Assembly: GCF_022884085.1 (NCBI RefSeq)
Contig: NZ_JAGGCS010000009.1
Location: forward strand, 62,001-126,000
From: Paenirhizobium cremeum
Lineage (GTDB): Bacteria > Pseudomonadota > Alphaproteobacteria > Rhizobiales > Rhizobiaceae
Direction: 5' to 3'
DNA length: 64,000 bases
In this document: positions 46,287 to 54,798 of the stretch, in pieces
Layout: each line of letters begins with the position of its first letter
Numbering within the stretch: position 1 is the stretch's first letter
Translations under genes and position numbers: made by a program
The notes under the pieces: model-generated
Databases searched by the model: none
Seen by the model: the letters and a program-made list of their open reading frames with translations, nothing else
Told to the model about the DNA's origin: nothing

Positions 46287-46690
46287 CGGCGTCCTCTGAT
46301 GGCGGCGGCAATGGCGGCGATACCGTTGCCGACCGCCTGGATGCCGAAGAATGAAAGCAGGATTGCCCCCTGCCATTCATCAAACGGCGGGGGAAACTTC
46401 GGGATGCGCCAACCGAGCTGAAAACAGGTATCGAGCGTCACCAGCAGCAGATGCATGGTGAAGCAGCCGGCGATGACGGCCGTGACCAGCCGCATTTCCC
46501 AGAAACCGGCCGAGGCCGTCCGAATCTCTTTCGCGTTCCGGGCGGCGTCGATCTGGCGGTTGATGTCGGCAATGGCGGCGTCCGCGACCAGACGCGCCTG
46601 ATCGGTCTCCGCCGCCAACTTCAGCTCGTAAGCGCGCGTTAGGGCGGTGGTCAGGTCACCGGTCAACCAACGTATCAAGGCAGCGATCAT
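46283..46690 (-). CDS. Holin-type membrane protein
   Basis: 135 residues: an amphipathic N-terminal helix and a charged helical stretch (VADAAIADINRQIDAARNAKE), then two membrane segments (about 69-88 and 113-131) in the style of three-helix phage holins. It directly follows the endolysin with an ATGA overlap. Confidence 0.65.
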   Translation of the reverse strand: MIAALIRWLTGDLTTALTRAYELKLAAETDQARLVADAAIADINRQIDAARNAKEIRTASAGFWEMRLVTAVIAGCFTMHLLLVTLDTCFQLGWRIPKFPPPFDEWQGAILLSFFGIQAVGNGIAAIAAAIRGRR

Positions 46691-47538
46691 ACGGCAGCCT
46701 TGATGCGGTTGACCGACCAGCGACCGGACAGGAACATGTAGCCCGCGCCCGCGCCGAGAAGCAGGACGAGAGCCGCGACACCGAACGCCCACGGATTGTT
46801 GACGCCGAGAAGGGCAGAGGCACCCGCCGTGCCCACGGTGCCGCCGAGCAGACTCACAACCGTCGAACTCTCGGCCGGCTTCACGTCGTCGGCGGTCGCG
46901 GCCTCGGGCACCGCATCGTCCGCCTCGACGGCTTCACGCGCGGCATCGATCGCGTCGAGGAAATTCTTGTGATAGCCGGCGATCAGCTTCGCCTTGTTCG
47001 TGCCATTGACGATCGCACGAGCGCCGACCGGATCGTCAACACTGTGGCTGAAATAGTCGCCGAGCTTCCGCCCGCTGAAGAGCCCTTCGGCCATGCCGAC
47101 GATGGCGATCCGCGCACCGATGACGGGATCGAGCGCCTTCGACGGGATTTTCACCAGATCGACCCCCAAGCGGTCGCCGAGCTTCTGGTAATTCCGCTGA
47201 TGGGTGATCTGGATCGGACCGCGCCCGAACCAACCATCGCGCCAGTATGGCGTTTTGACGGACGACAGCCGGCCGGCCTTCCAGGCTTTTTCCAGGTTGG
47301 CGATCGCGGCCTTGTCCGAACTGGCGAAGGTCTCGCGCACCGGCAGCATCCGGCCACCAGTCTCGTGGAAAACCTGCGCGAGGATGTTCGCCAGCCAGCG
47401 GCGATCCGTAAGCTTGAAATACTCCCACGCATCGAGAATGGCGTTGATGCCGTCAATCTGCCCCTGGGTCAGACGACCGCCGAATGGCGCGCGGCGAATA
47501 TAGGCGAAAAAAGTCGTGGGGTTCTTGATCGGTGACAT
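46687..47538 (-). CDS. Endolysin, GH19 chitinase-like, with C-terminal membrane anchor
   Basis: 283 residues from the ATG of MSPIKNPTTF. The catalytic region (to about 185) shows LANILAQVFHETGGRMLPV (general-acid Glu) and DGWFGRGPIQITHQRNYQKLG, the GH19/phage lysozyme pattern. An acidic linker and a C-terminal hydrophobic segment (about 247-270) follow, unusual for a soluble endolysin and suggesting membrane tethering or spanin-like action. Palindromic late site A lies 56 bp upstream. Confidence 0.82.
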   Translation of the reverse strand: MSPIKNPTTFFAYIRRAPFGGRLTQGQIDGINAILDAWEYFKLTDRRWLANILAQVFHETGGRMLPVRETFASSDKAAIANLEKAWKAGRLSSVKTPYWRDGWFGRGPIQITHQRNYQKLGDRLGVDLVKIPSKALDPVIGARIAIVGMAEGLFSGRKLGDYFSHSVDDPVGARAIVNGTNKAKLIAGYHKNFLDAIDAAREAVEADDAVPEAATADDVKPAESSTVVSLLGGTVGTAGASALLGVNNPWAFGVAALVLLLGAGAGYMFLSGRWSVNRIKAAV

Positions 47539-47569
47539 GGTGCCTCGCGAGCGGATTGAATGCTGCGAG

Positions 47570-47619
47570 ACCATTGCGCGGGCACAAAAACAAAATGACC
47601 GGACATAAGGTCCGGTCAT
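47570..47619 (-). promoter_or_regulatory. Late control site A (palindrome plus -10-like box)
   Basis: Dyad ATGACCGGAC-n5-GTCCGGTCAT (47595-47619). Then TTTGTTTTTGTGCC and CAATGGT 18 bp after the dyad on the minus strand. It overlaps the stop of the Mor/C-like gene and precedes the lysis genes, equivalent to Mu Plys. Confidence 0.62.
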
Positions 47620-47993
47620 TCATCGGGAAACAGGCTGAGTTGAGATGTCGGAGGGGCGTTGGCCATTCGCCGCACATGCCGTTGCGTCAGGCCGAGCCGG
47701 CGGGCGATCTCTCCTCGTGACAGCCCCTCGGCCTCAAGCCTCGCAATCGCGGCCCTTGCATTCCGTGGCGGCCGGCAGTGTGGCACCGATAGAAACGATC
47801 CGCCCATATATTTGCATATCGCATAGCCGTCCTCTTTGCCAAGAGCCAGAATGACCGGGTGATCGTCATGCGGATGTTTAGGAAATTTGATCTCCAACCC
47901 GCCATACGTCTGAACGATCCGCAGGGCGAGGCGGACACCAATGGTCTCGGCAATCTCCTCTATGGCAGCGGGTACGGGCGGGCGCTCGCTCAT
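47616..47993 (-). CDS. Mor/C-like transcription activator
   Basis: 125 residues from the ATG of MSERPPV. The N-terminal dimerisation-type region (EEIAETIGVRLALRIVQTYGGLEIKFP) is followed by an HTH (AIARLEAEGLSRGEIARRLGLTQRHVRRM) in the style of Mu Mor and C. It is the last early/middle gene before the lysis genes, exactly where Mu has Mor/C. It is the obvious candidate to bind the four palindromes ahead of the late modules. Confidence 0.82.
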   Translation of the reverse strand: MSERPPVPAAIEEIAETIGVRLALRIVQTYGGLEIKFPKHPHDDHPVILALGKEDGYAICKYMGGSFLSVPHCRPPRNARAAIARLEAEGLSRGEIARRLGLTQRHVRRMANAPPTSQLSLFPDE

Positions 47994-48409
47994 GCGTGAC
48001 GCCCCCTCTTTTCCATCGCCTTCAGGGCGTCGATGATCGGGCTGGCCTGATCGAACGACAGCGTGTCCGGATCGACTGCCACCGATGAGTTGCCCGGAAA
48101 GAGGAGATTGCGGCAGAACACGCGCAGAGCCTCCCGAGACCCGTTGTCGATGATGCCGGAACGGTGGCAGGATTTCCACAGCGCGTGGATCATGCGGATA
48201 TACGGCTTGGCCGCGACAGGTAGCTTCTTGTTGCCCGCCGTAACGCGGAACCCCTTCCGCTTCAGCTCATCGACCACCGCGATCTTCTGGCGGACCGTCA
48301 TACGGCGGAGCGAGCTTTCCCCGGTGACGCGGACGAGGAGCGCACGATAGACGTCCTCGTCCAGGCCGAGCTGCTGGCGGGCAATGTTGATAATGGCGGT
48401 CGTGTTCAT
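47990..48409 (-). CDS. gemA: GemA-like regulatory protein (Mu gp16, DUF1018)
   Basis: 139 residues: IINIARQQLGLDEDVYRALLVRVTGESSLRRM is the DUF1018 signature; later KPYIRMIHALWKSCHRSG. In Mu, GemA modulates host gene expression and DNA topology. It overlaps both neighbours by 4 bp. Confidence 0.88.
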   Translation of the reverse strand: MNTTAIINIARQQLGLDEDVYRALLVRVTGESSLRRMTVRQKIAVVDELKRKGFRVTAGNKKLPVAAKPYIRMIHALWKSCHRSGIIDNGSREALRVFCRNLLFPGNSSVAVDPDTLSFDQASPIIDALKAMEKRGRHA

Positions 48410-49092
48410 TGCCCGCCCCCAATCAGGCCGGCGACGCCCGCGCCGGAAACGCCGTGGGAGAGCGTCACCGCTTCCCCTGCAAGATAGCCCTCGATCGACG
48501 CGGCGGTGACCTTTCCGGTCGCCTGAGTGCGGGGCGTGACGGTCACCGAATGCGGAAACCGTTCCTCAAGCACGGCATTAGCCGCTGCGGTCGCTTCAGG
48601 GGAAATGGACGCCTGGAACAGCCCGATCAGGCGAATTTCGAGCTTCCGCACCATCGTTTGCGTGAACTCGGCTACGGCAGCCCGCCTCGTCTTCAGGTTC
48701 CTGCGGCGGCGGTAGTATTCGCCTGCCTTGAAGTCCGCGATTGCCCTGTCAATGGCCCGGTCGAGAACGATATAGAGATATGTCGCGATCTCGGGACCAG
48801 GCTCCCGGCCCACATAGGCGCGAACCGCGCGGCGATTTTCGTCAACGGTCATGATGCTGGCGGTGTTGGTGCAATAGGCGATCCGTCGCCAGAGGGCATC
48901 GCGTGGCGACTGTCCCTCGGTCTTGCGCGAAACCGACTTTTGATCGAATGCCAGATCGCTTTGCCGGATGCCATGTTCGCGCATCAGATCGGCAGCCTTG
49001 GCGGCGGCGGAAAGCGCCTCCGCCTCGGTACAACCGCGGCCAACGGTCATTTCGCGCAGGGCCGAAATGCGCTTCTTCAGGGCATCCGTCAT
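48406..49092 (-). CDS. DUF2786 protein
   Basis: 228 residues. The N-terminal KKRISALREMTVGRGCTEAEALSAAAKAADLM with IRQSDL is the DUF2786 pattern; a helical middle and a glycine-rich tail follow. Common in the middle region of Mu-like phages; role unknown. Confidence 0.75.
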   Translation of the reverse strand: MTDALKKRISALREMTVGRGCTEAEALSAAAKAADLMREHGIRQSDLAFDQKSVSRKTEGQSPRDALWRRIAYCTNTASIMTVDENRRAVRAYVGREPGPEIATYLYIVLDRAIDRAIADFKAGEYYRRRRNLKTRRAAVAEFTQTMVRKLEIRLIGLFQASISPEATAAANAVLEERFPHSVTVTPRTQATGKVTAASIEGYLAGEAVTLSHGVSGAGVAGLIGGGQ

Positions 49093-49307
49093 GCCACACC
49101 TGCCCGAACACCGACCGGATCGAAAACCAGTTCCTGCGGATGGCAGTTCAGGCAGAACTTGTCGCCATCGAACTGGACACGGACATAGTGCCGGTTCTCG
49201 CGCCCCTCGGGGCGGATGGTGCCGAAACGGCCCGTCACCTCGTGCTGGACAATGTGACCGACGGGGACGTCAATTCCGTAATAGCTTCGAATGTAATCGT
49301 AGCTCAT
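49089..49307 (-). CDS. Small hypothetical early protein
   Basis: 72 residues: YYGIDVPVGHIVQHEVTGRFGTIRPEGRENRHYVRVQFDG, a small beta-barrel-like pattern with Cys in NCHP. Tightly packed between DUF2786 and DUF3164 genes. No function known. Confidence 0.65.
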   Translation of the reverse strand: MSYDYIRSYYGIDVPVGHIVQHEVTGRFGTIRPEGRENRHYVRVQFDGDKFCLNCHPQELVFDPVGVRAGVA

Positions 49308-49325
49308 GCCGCATCCCCTATTCGT

Positions 49326-49976
49326 TTAGGCGTTCGCCAGATCGAGACGGATCGGCGTTTCACTGCCGGTTTCCTTGTCGATCACGTGGAACCGGGCATA
49401 TTCCCTCGACGCGATCACGCGGACGGAATCGCCAATGATGTTCATCGCCTTTTCCCAGTCGCCGGTTTCGTCCTCGATCTTGAGACGACGCAGGGCAAGA
49501 ATGCGGTCGGTGTTCAGCTTGCCCTTCTTGTCCACTTGAAACGCCTGGTCGACCAGCGCACGAATATTGTTGCTGGACCCTTCCGACCAACGACGGATGC
49601 AATCATCGATCAGTTGCTTTGCCACTTCCAACTCCGGGCCGAACGTCAACGTTTCACCCACGGCAATGGTCAGACGGATGCCCGTATCCACCGTGGTAAA
49701 GGTCATGTTTCCCTTGGTTCCCCGGCGCTTGACGCCGTATTTCTCGGCGAGCAGTTCCCGGTAAGCCGTGGCCTCCTCGAATATTTCGGCGCGAAAGGCG
49801 ACCAGGATGGCATTGACGGCCGCAGCGCGCGCCGCCAGCCGCCTTACCATTTCATCTTCTTCGATATGTTCCGGCTTGACGGAAGAGAGCGCGATCAGTT
49901 CGCCCTTACCCTTGTTGACATATGCAGTGCCGCTAATGTCCTGCGTGGGGATGGTGGTCGGTATTTCGATTTTCAT
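49326..49976 (-). CDS. DUF3164 protein
   Basis: 216 residues: YRELLAEKYGVKRRGTKGNMTFTTVDTGIRL, ALVDQAFQVDKKGKLNTDRILALRRLKIED and ARFHVIDKETG are DUF3164 traits, a conserved early protein of Mu-like phages. AGAGGACA precedes the ATG. Role unknown. Confidence 0.88.
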   Translation of the reverse strand: MKIEIPTTIPTQDISGTAYVNKGKGELIALSSVKPEHIEEDEMVRRLAARAAAVNAILVAFRAEIFEEATAYRELLAEKYGVKRRGTKGNMTFTTVDTGIRLTIAVGETLTFGPELEVAKQLIDDCIRRWSEGSSNNIRALVDQAFQVDKKGKLNTDRILALRRLKIEDETGDWEKAMNIIGDSVRVIASREYARFHVIDKETGSETPIRLDLANA

Positions 49977-49991
49977 GTTGTCCTCTTTTGT

Positions 49992-50240
49992 TCACTTGGG
50001 TTGGGGTGTCGGCGTTCCTGCCGGCCTGACGAGATGGGAGGGAAACGGGACAATCTGCCCCGTGGCCGACGAAGACGCGGGGATAAGCAGCGCCTCCATG
50101 CGACGCGCCTCGACGGCGCAGATGGAGAGCAGACCGGCCATGTGCAGGCATTCGATCGGTGGCAACGAGTTGCCCAAGGCGGCGTGGTTGAGAGCCTGCT
50201 GAACCAATGCCAGCACGCCGGAGATTTTCACGGCCGTCAT
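49992..50240 (-). CDS. Small hypothetical early protein
   Basis: 82 residues, helical N-terminus (VLALVQQALNHAALGN), proline-rich tail. Overlaps the upstream gene by 4 bp. No family recognised. Confidence 0.6.
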   Translation of the reverse strand: MTAVKISGVLALVQQALNHAALGNSLPPIECLHMAGLLSICAVEARRMEALLIPASSSATGQIVPFPSHLVRPAGTPTPQPK

Positions 50241-50464
50241 GCCCGCACCTCCCGCCCGCCCTGGTCGATGGCAACGCCGGGCAGAGAAATCAACCGGCCG
50301 TCCAGCACGACATGCGGTCGCCCGGTGAGGCAGGCGATCCGCTCTTCCATGTTCCGGGCCTCCATTTCGAAGGCCCGAAGCGTTAGCAACAGCCCAACCG
50401 GATCGTCATTCCTAACGCCGGACTGGAACCGATCGCGCATCTGTCGGATGGCGTCAGACAGCAT
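50237..50464 (-). CDS. Small hypothetical early protein
   Basis: 75 residues, helical (LLLTLRAFEMEARNMEERIACL) with a short beta tail. Packed in the early operon. Function unknown. Confidence 0.6.
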   Translation of the reverse strand: MLSDAIRQMRDRFQSGVRNDDPVGLLLTLRAFEMEARNMEERIACLTGRPHVVLDGRLISLPGVAIDQGGREVRA

Positions 50465-50819
50465 CTTTCACCTCGCTTTGCTGCATGGGATTTTGGGGGC
50501 AAGACCGGCAGGCCGCCCACTGGCGAAGCCGGCCGGGGTCGCTCATGGTCATGGGCGCGGACCGATGTTCCTCGCAGGCGCCGCCTGACAGAGCGGAATG
50601 GAGATGCGGGCACCAGACGCCGCCCGCGTACAGAGACAGGACGCGGGACGCGATCTTGGCTTGCACTTTGTCCATCCCGGCCGAGTATTTGCCCGCGCAA
50701 ATCAGAGATATGGCTGTTCGCGAAACGCCCAATTCGTCGGCGATGGCCTGCTTCGTGCGGCCGGGCTTCTCGGCCTCGGCACGCAACACACCGACCCACT
50801 CAGGATCGGCGATTGACAT
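50454..50819 (-). CDS. HTH DNA-binding protein, early region
   Basis: 121 residues. The XRE-like HTH is near the N-terminus (RTKQAIADELGVSRTAISLICAGKY). A C-terminal cysteine group (WCPHLHSALSGGACEEH ... CRSCPQNP) suggests a bound metal. Shares one base with the upstream stop. Could be a control protein of the early or middle stage. Confidence 0.7.
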   Translation of the reverse strand: MSIADPEWVGVLRAEAEKPGRTKQAIADELGVSRTAISLICAGKYSAGMDKVQAKIASRVLSLYAGGVWCPHLHSALSGGACEEHRSAPMTMSDPGRLRQWAACRSCPQNPMQQSEVKDAV

Positions 50820-51409
50820 CAGGGACGGCTGGCGCATGGCACATCTTCCCCGGTGTTGAAGTCATGCACCGCATTCAGCGCCTTGCGCCAAACAGGGGCC
50901 TGCATCCCCGTATTTTTCAGCAGACGAAACCGTTTGAAACCACGCGAATTGAGGCGCGTTCCGGCAGTTCGGCCCGCCTGTTCGGCCACATATCCCGCAG
51001 CGACCAGATGCCCGATATAGCGCCGGGCCAGATGCTCCGGATTGGCTTCGTTTTGCGCGGCCGCGATCACCAGTTCCGCGACGGTGAAGGTCGATGACAT
51101 CCGCATGGCGGTCCAAATGCGCTGGCTGAACGTGAGCCGGCGCACCCGACGCACTACGGCGTTCGGACCGCGAACACGTCCCAGCACTTCCCCCCGTTCG
51201 GCGGCGGCCTTTCCCTTGGCGGTCAGTTGGTAGCAGCCGGCCTCGATCCGCTCGGCATAACCATTTATGACCAACTGGCCGATTGCGTTGGAGATTTTCT
51301 TTCTGTCCAGCGGCAGAAGCGCATCCAGCTCGGACAACGTTCGGCATGCGCCATCCGCAAGGGCGTGGATGGTCGTATTCGACAACGTGTAGGGTGCGTT
51401 GCGTGCCAT
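50819..51409 (-). CDS. Winged-helix early protein
   Basis: 196 residues with two apparent winged-helix units: residues ~15-75 (TLSELDALLPLDRKKISNAIGQLVINGYAE) and ~95-155 (FTVAELVIAAAQNEANPEHLARRYIGHLVAAGYV). It directly follows MuB and shares its transcription unit. Likely a regulator or replication accessory; unproven. Confidence 0.7.
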   Translation of the reverse strand: MARNAPYTLSNTTIHALADGACRTLSELDALLPLDRKKISNAIGQLVINGYAERIEAGCYQLTAKGKAAAERGEVLGRVRGPNAVVRRVRRLTFSQRIWTAMRMSSTFTVAELVIAAAQNEANPEHLARRYIGHLVAAGYVAEQAGRTAGTRLNSRGFKRFRLLKNTGMQAPVWRKALNAVHDFNTGEDVPCASRP

Positions 51410-52176
51410 CAGAACACCTCCGGCACGCGCACCGGCTGACCGCTGTGACGATCGTTGAGGATCGCCATCCCCGCCATGTCGGCGAGCCTCACGCCCTGGT
51501 CGCCCGGCTCCATGCGCAAGCCAAACTTCTCGATGTTGGCAATGGCCTCCAGAATTTCCCGGTTATAGCCATTCGAGATCTTGTGAACGAACGTCGCCAG
51601 ATCGCTGGCAACCGGTACTTCGCAGCGCCGCTCGATGAACAGACGGACGTCTTCAAGACTTGCCTTTTCAAACCTAACCTTCTGGCTAACGCGCGAGGCT
51701 ATCTGCGGGTATCGCGTCAAGTGGTCATTGACCTTGCCCATCCCGACAAGGATCGTCGGCAGTTCGATAATGTCGGAAATGTCACGGATCGTTTCGAGGA
51801 TCGCTTCGCGCTTGGAGATATGGTCGGCCTCGTCGATGACGACGGCGAAGGTGCGCCGCGCCATGTTCGCGGCATTCGAGCGAAGCGCCAGTTCCTCAAT
51901 GACCTTCTGGAATTTCTTCTGGAACGAGTGCGGCGGGTTCACCCGAAGCTCTTCCAGCATTTCGTTCATGAACCATGCGGGCGACCATTCCTTCTTCGCC
52001 CGAAGGTAGATCGCACCGTTCTGAGCCACCCAATGTTTCAACGTCGTCGTTTTTCCAAGTCCCGGCAGGCCGTCGACAACCGCCAAGCAGGCTTCCGACG
52101 CGCCTCGCTGTTCCAGCGCCGAAACGGCTCCCACGAAGCGGCGGACGTTGCTGGTCTCGACAAAGGTATTTTTCAT
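51409..52176 (-). CDS. MuB-like transposition ATPase
   Basis: 255 residues: AAA+ with Walker A GLPGLGKTTTLKHW (about 36-49), Walker B FAVVIDEADHIS and sensor LVGMGKVNDHLTRYPQIASRV. It selects target DNA and activates MuA. Follows the transposase gene. Confidence 0.92.
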   Translation of the reverse strand: MKNTFVETSNVRRFVGAVSALEQRGASEACLAVVDGLPGLGKTTTLKHWVAQNGAIYLRAKKEWSPAWFMNEMLEELRVNPPHSFQKKFQKVIEELALRSNAANMARRTFAVVIDEADHISKREAILETIRDISDIIELPTILVGMGKVNDHLTRYPQIASRVSQKVRFEKASLEDVRLFIERRCEVPVASDLATFVHKISNGYNREILEAIANIEKFGLRMEPGDQGVRLADMAGMAILNDRHSGQPVRVPEVF

Positions 52177-52202
52177 GCTAGTTTCCTTGCGTTTTGGGGC
52201 TG

Positions 52203-54338
52203 TCAGGCAGCGTCACGGACGAGGGTTCGAAGCGCGTCCAAGTCGATGCCTGACAGTCGGAAATGTTCAGTTGCGGCAGGCCTCTGCAGGGCCGAGCGCA
52301 ATACGCGAACGTGGGTACTGGTGAGGTGATCCGGATTTTCGAGCGCCCACGCCGCCAATTCCACATCGCTCGGGAATGACCTTCTGCGGGGCTGCTCGGC
52401 GGCTCCGGCCGCCGCCGGGTGTTGGGGCTTCTCGTTGTCGATCACCAGCACGGGCGCGGCCGAAACCGGCTCCGGGACGATGTCGAAGACGGGCATGGGA
52501 ACTGCGGTGGCAGCCTCCAAGAAGCGCCCCGGTGAAAGCTCGGCGTGAACCTCGGCCAGATGGTCGTTGAGGCGACGCTCCCTCGCCTTGGCGCGCTTTT
52601 CGCTTGCCGCGCGCTCCATGGTCAGCGGAATGTAACGCTCTTCATTACCGGCGAAGACAGCAACACAAATCAGCCGGCCCATAAGCTCTTTACCTGAGCG
52701 AGCATCGATCTCGCGCACCCACACCTTGGACGCATCGTGAATGTCGTAACCGACGAGGACGTAATCCCCGTGGAACTCCTCAAGACCAATGTGGAAATAG
52801 GAGTTGTTCAGCCACTCGACCATCGAGCGCGAGACCTTGCGGCGGACATAGGGGCGGAAGAGGTCGTTCCGCTCATGCTCCAGCACCGGCACGGGCTCGA
52901 AACCCGTCGAGACGTGGTATTCCCAATACTGGTTGGGCGACATGCGATCCGGCAGCGACGAATGCGGCTTGTCGTTATAGGCCGCGACGGCATGGGCACA
53001 CGCCGTTAGAAACTCCTGCCATGTTGGCAAGCGGCTGGAAGCCCCGAACTCTCGGATATCTTTGCGCGTGACCTTGAACGAACGTTGGCGCGCCTGCCGG
53101 TCCATCTCCTCGCCGATATAGGTCGAATACTCCTTCGCCAGCGGGTTCCAGACCGAGCCGTTGAACCGCTCTATAATACCGCGCGCCTGCGAGTTTTGAG
53201 GAAGGGAATGGAGCTTGGTGACACCAAGGCGCTCGGTGACGCCGGTCAGGGGATTGTCCAGCACGTCGTTCTTGTAACCAGGACCACGGTCGGCATAGAA
53301 GATCGCGGGAATACCGTGTTCCTCGCAGGCACGGCGGAAGGCATCGACAACGCCGATGGCGTTTTCCGCAAGGCCGAACGAGAAGCCAACGCATTTGCGC
53401 GTCGCGACATCGACAATGCTGGTGATTTCCGGCCGGAACGGCTGACCATGGATCGGATGGGCGATTTCCGCGTCGAAGGTCTTGCCGTCCGCCGTGTAAA
53501 CGCAGCCCGGCAGCAGATCGCCGGTCGAACGCATCGTATAGGCCATGCGGCTCTTGAGCGTCAGCGATCCCTCACGACCGCGATGCCGTTCCACGTTGCC
53601 CAGGCGCGCCATCAGACGGCGAACCTGATCGTAATTCGGGGCGACGCGATTTTCCGGCAATCCCTTGGAGAACTTTTCGAGTGCATCCGTCATGCACGGC
53701 TTGCTCGGCTGCGCGTAAAACCGGAAGAACTGCCAGAACCATGAGGGGATTTCCTGCTGTTCTTTGGTCGCAAGCGGAGCAAGTGCGCCCACGCCAGAGG
53801 TATCACGCATGGAGAACCAGCGTTGGACGGTCCGCATGCTCACGTCGGCGCGGGCGTTGCGGTCGTTTGCCGTGATCAGCGTCGCTTCCGAAATGTCTAA
53901 CGCATCGGGATTCTGCAGGAAGGACTGAATAGCTTGCCGCTGAGACATGCCGTTGCTGATCTGGTGCATGTCGATCGCTGACAGGATCGCGGACCGCGCA
54001 GTCATCACGTCGCGCTGGCGCGCCGTCAGATTGGCAGTCGAGAGCCGTTCGCGGCGCTCGATTTCGCGGGCCCTCTTTTCCTGCTGAGTGACCGTGACCA
54101 GTTGCCGCGTTTGTTCGGCATGCAAGGCCGATTGCAGAGCCTCGGGAAACAACGAAACATGGTATTCCATGCCACCGCCGCCTTCGCGACCTGCTCGCTT
54201 CCGGCAAAGCGGCGAGGATGCCCATTCGAAACGGTCGATATGATCCTGCACACGGCGCTTGCTCCATGGCAGCGCCTTAATCCGCAGCCGCTCTCCGGCC
54301 GAAGCGATCTCCTGCGCTGAAAAATACGGGTAGCTCAT
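52203..54338 (-). CDS. MuA-type DDE transposase
   Basis: 711 residues. The N-terminal DNA-binding part includes a MuA-like repressor/end-binding domain and TARQRDVMTARSAILSAI. The catalytic core has Asp284 (YTADGKTFDAE), Asp350 (FYADRGPGYKN) and Glu390 (ARGIIERFNGSVW), spacing close to Mu D269-D336-E392. The Mu C-terminal beta-barrel (about 530-590) and a MuB-contacting tail follow. It overlaps the upstream gene by 4 bp. All catalytic residues are present. Confidence 0.95.
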   Translation of the reverse strand: MSYPYFSAQEIASAGERLRIKALPWSKRRVQDHIDRFEWASSPLCRKRAGREGGGGMEYHVSLFPEALQSALHAEQTRQLVTVTQQEKRAREIERRERLSTANLTARQRDVMTARSAILSAIDMHQISNGMSQRQAIQSFLQNPDALDISEATLITANDRNARADVSMRTVQRWFSMRDTSGVGALAPLATKEQQEIPSWFWQFFRFYAQPSKPCMTDALEKFSKGLPENRVAPNYDQVRRLMARLGNVERHRGREGSLTLKSRMAYTMRSTGDLLPGCVYTADGKTFDAEIAHPIHGQPFRPEITSIVDVATRKCVGFSFGLAENAIGVVDAFRRACEEHGIPAIFYADRGPGYKNDVLDNPLTGVTERLGVTKLHSLPQNSQARGIIERFNGSVWNPLAKEYSTYIGEEMDRQARQRSFKVTRKDIREFGASSRLPTWQEFLTACAHAVAAYNDKPHSSLPDRMSPNQYWEYHVSTGFEPVPVLEHERNDLFRPYVRRKVSRSMVEWLNNSYFHIGLEEFHGDYVLVGYDIHDASKVWVREIDARSGKELMGRLICVAVFAGNEERYIPLTMERAASEKRAKARERRLNDHLAEVHAELSPGRFLEAATAVPMPVFDIVPEPVSAAPVLVIDNEKPQHPAAAGAAEQPRRRSFPSDVELAAWALENPDHLTSTHVRVLRSALQRPAATEHFRLSGIDLDALRTLVRDAA

Positions 54339-54796
54339 TTCAGCAGCCCCCCAACCCGGCCGCGCAGGGCGGCGCGCTGGCGTTCAAGGTCCGCAAGCCG
54401 CTCTTCCGTCTGCCAGAGTTGAATGACCTCGGCATAGCGCGCCGGAACGGCGACAAATCCAGAGAACTCGGCGAGGAACGTCAGCAATTCGTGGCAGCCG
54501 GTCACGTCGATCAGCGCGATGAACCGCTCCAAGGTGATTTTGTGATCGCGGCGCGCGGGTGAGGCGTAGCAATCCAGCATGTTTTCGGTGACGTTTTGGG
54601 AGAGGTAGTCAGACATTTCCGCCGCGATCGCCGCACGGGATTTCCCGCTGCGTGACATGGCCTCCGAGAGGACGCGGGCGATTTTCACGTCCAGAGTGCC
54701 GCCCTTGGCGACATCCGGTTCGAACCGCGCAACGACTTCGGGCGGCCGATAGTCGCGAAACATATCCATCGTGTCGGGATCGCGGCGCTTGCTCAT
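54335..54796 (-). CDS. Conserved early protein upstream of transposase
   Basis: 153 residues: a helical N-terminal half (VKIARVLSEAMSRSGKSRAAIAAEMSDYLSQNVTENML) with an HTH-like look, then LERFIALIDVTGCHELL. Seen in this place in alphaproteobacterial Mu-like phages as far as I recall. May bind DNA; function unknown. Confidence 0.68.
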   Translation of the reverse strand: MSKRRDPDTMDMFRDYRPPEVVARFEPDVAKGGTLDVKIARVLSEAMSRSGKSRAAIAAEMSDYLSQNVTENMLDCYASPARRDHKITLERFIALIDVTGCHELLTFLAEFSGFVAVPARYAEVIQLWQTEERLADLERQRAALRGRVGGLLK

Positions 54797-54798
54797 CG

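Noticed and set aside
27450..47619. Reading the four palindromes only as rho-independent terminators
   Set aside because: They do form hairpins followed by T-rich DNA, but the conserved GTGCC and CAT-type box at fixed distance, and the position just before late modules, fit promoter sites better. Both roles remain possible.
48903..50588. 561-codon + strand frame opposite the early genes
   Set aside because: Covers five tightly packed minus-strand genes with start/stop overlaps; shadow.
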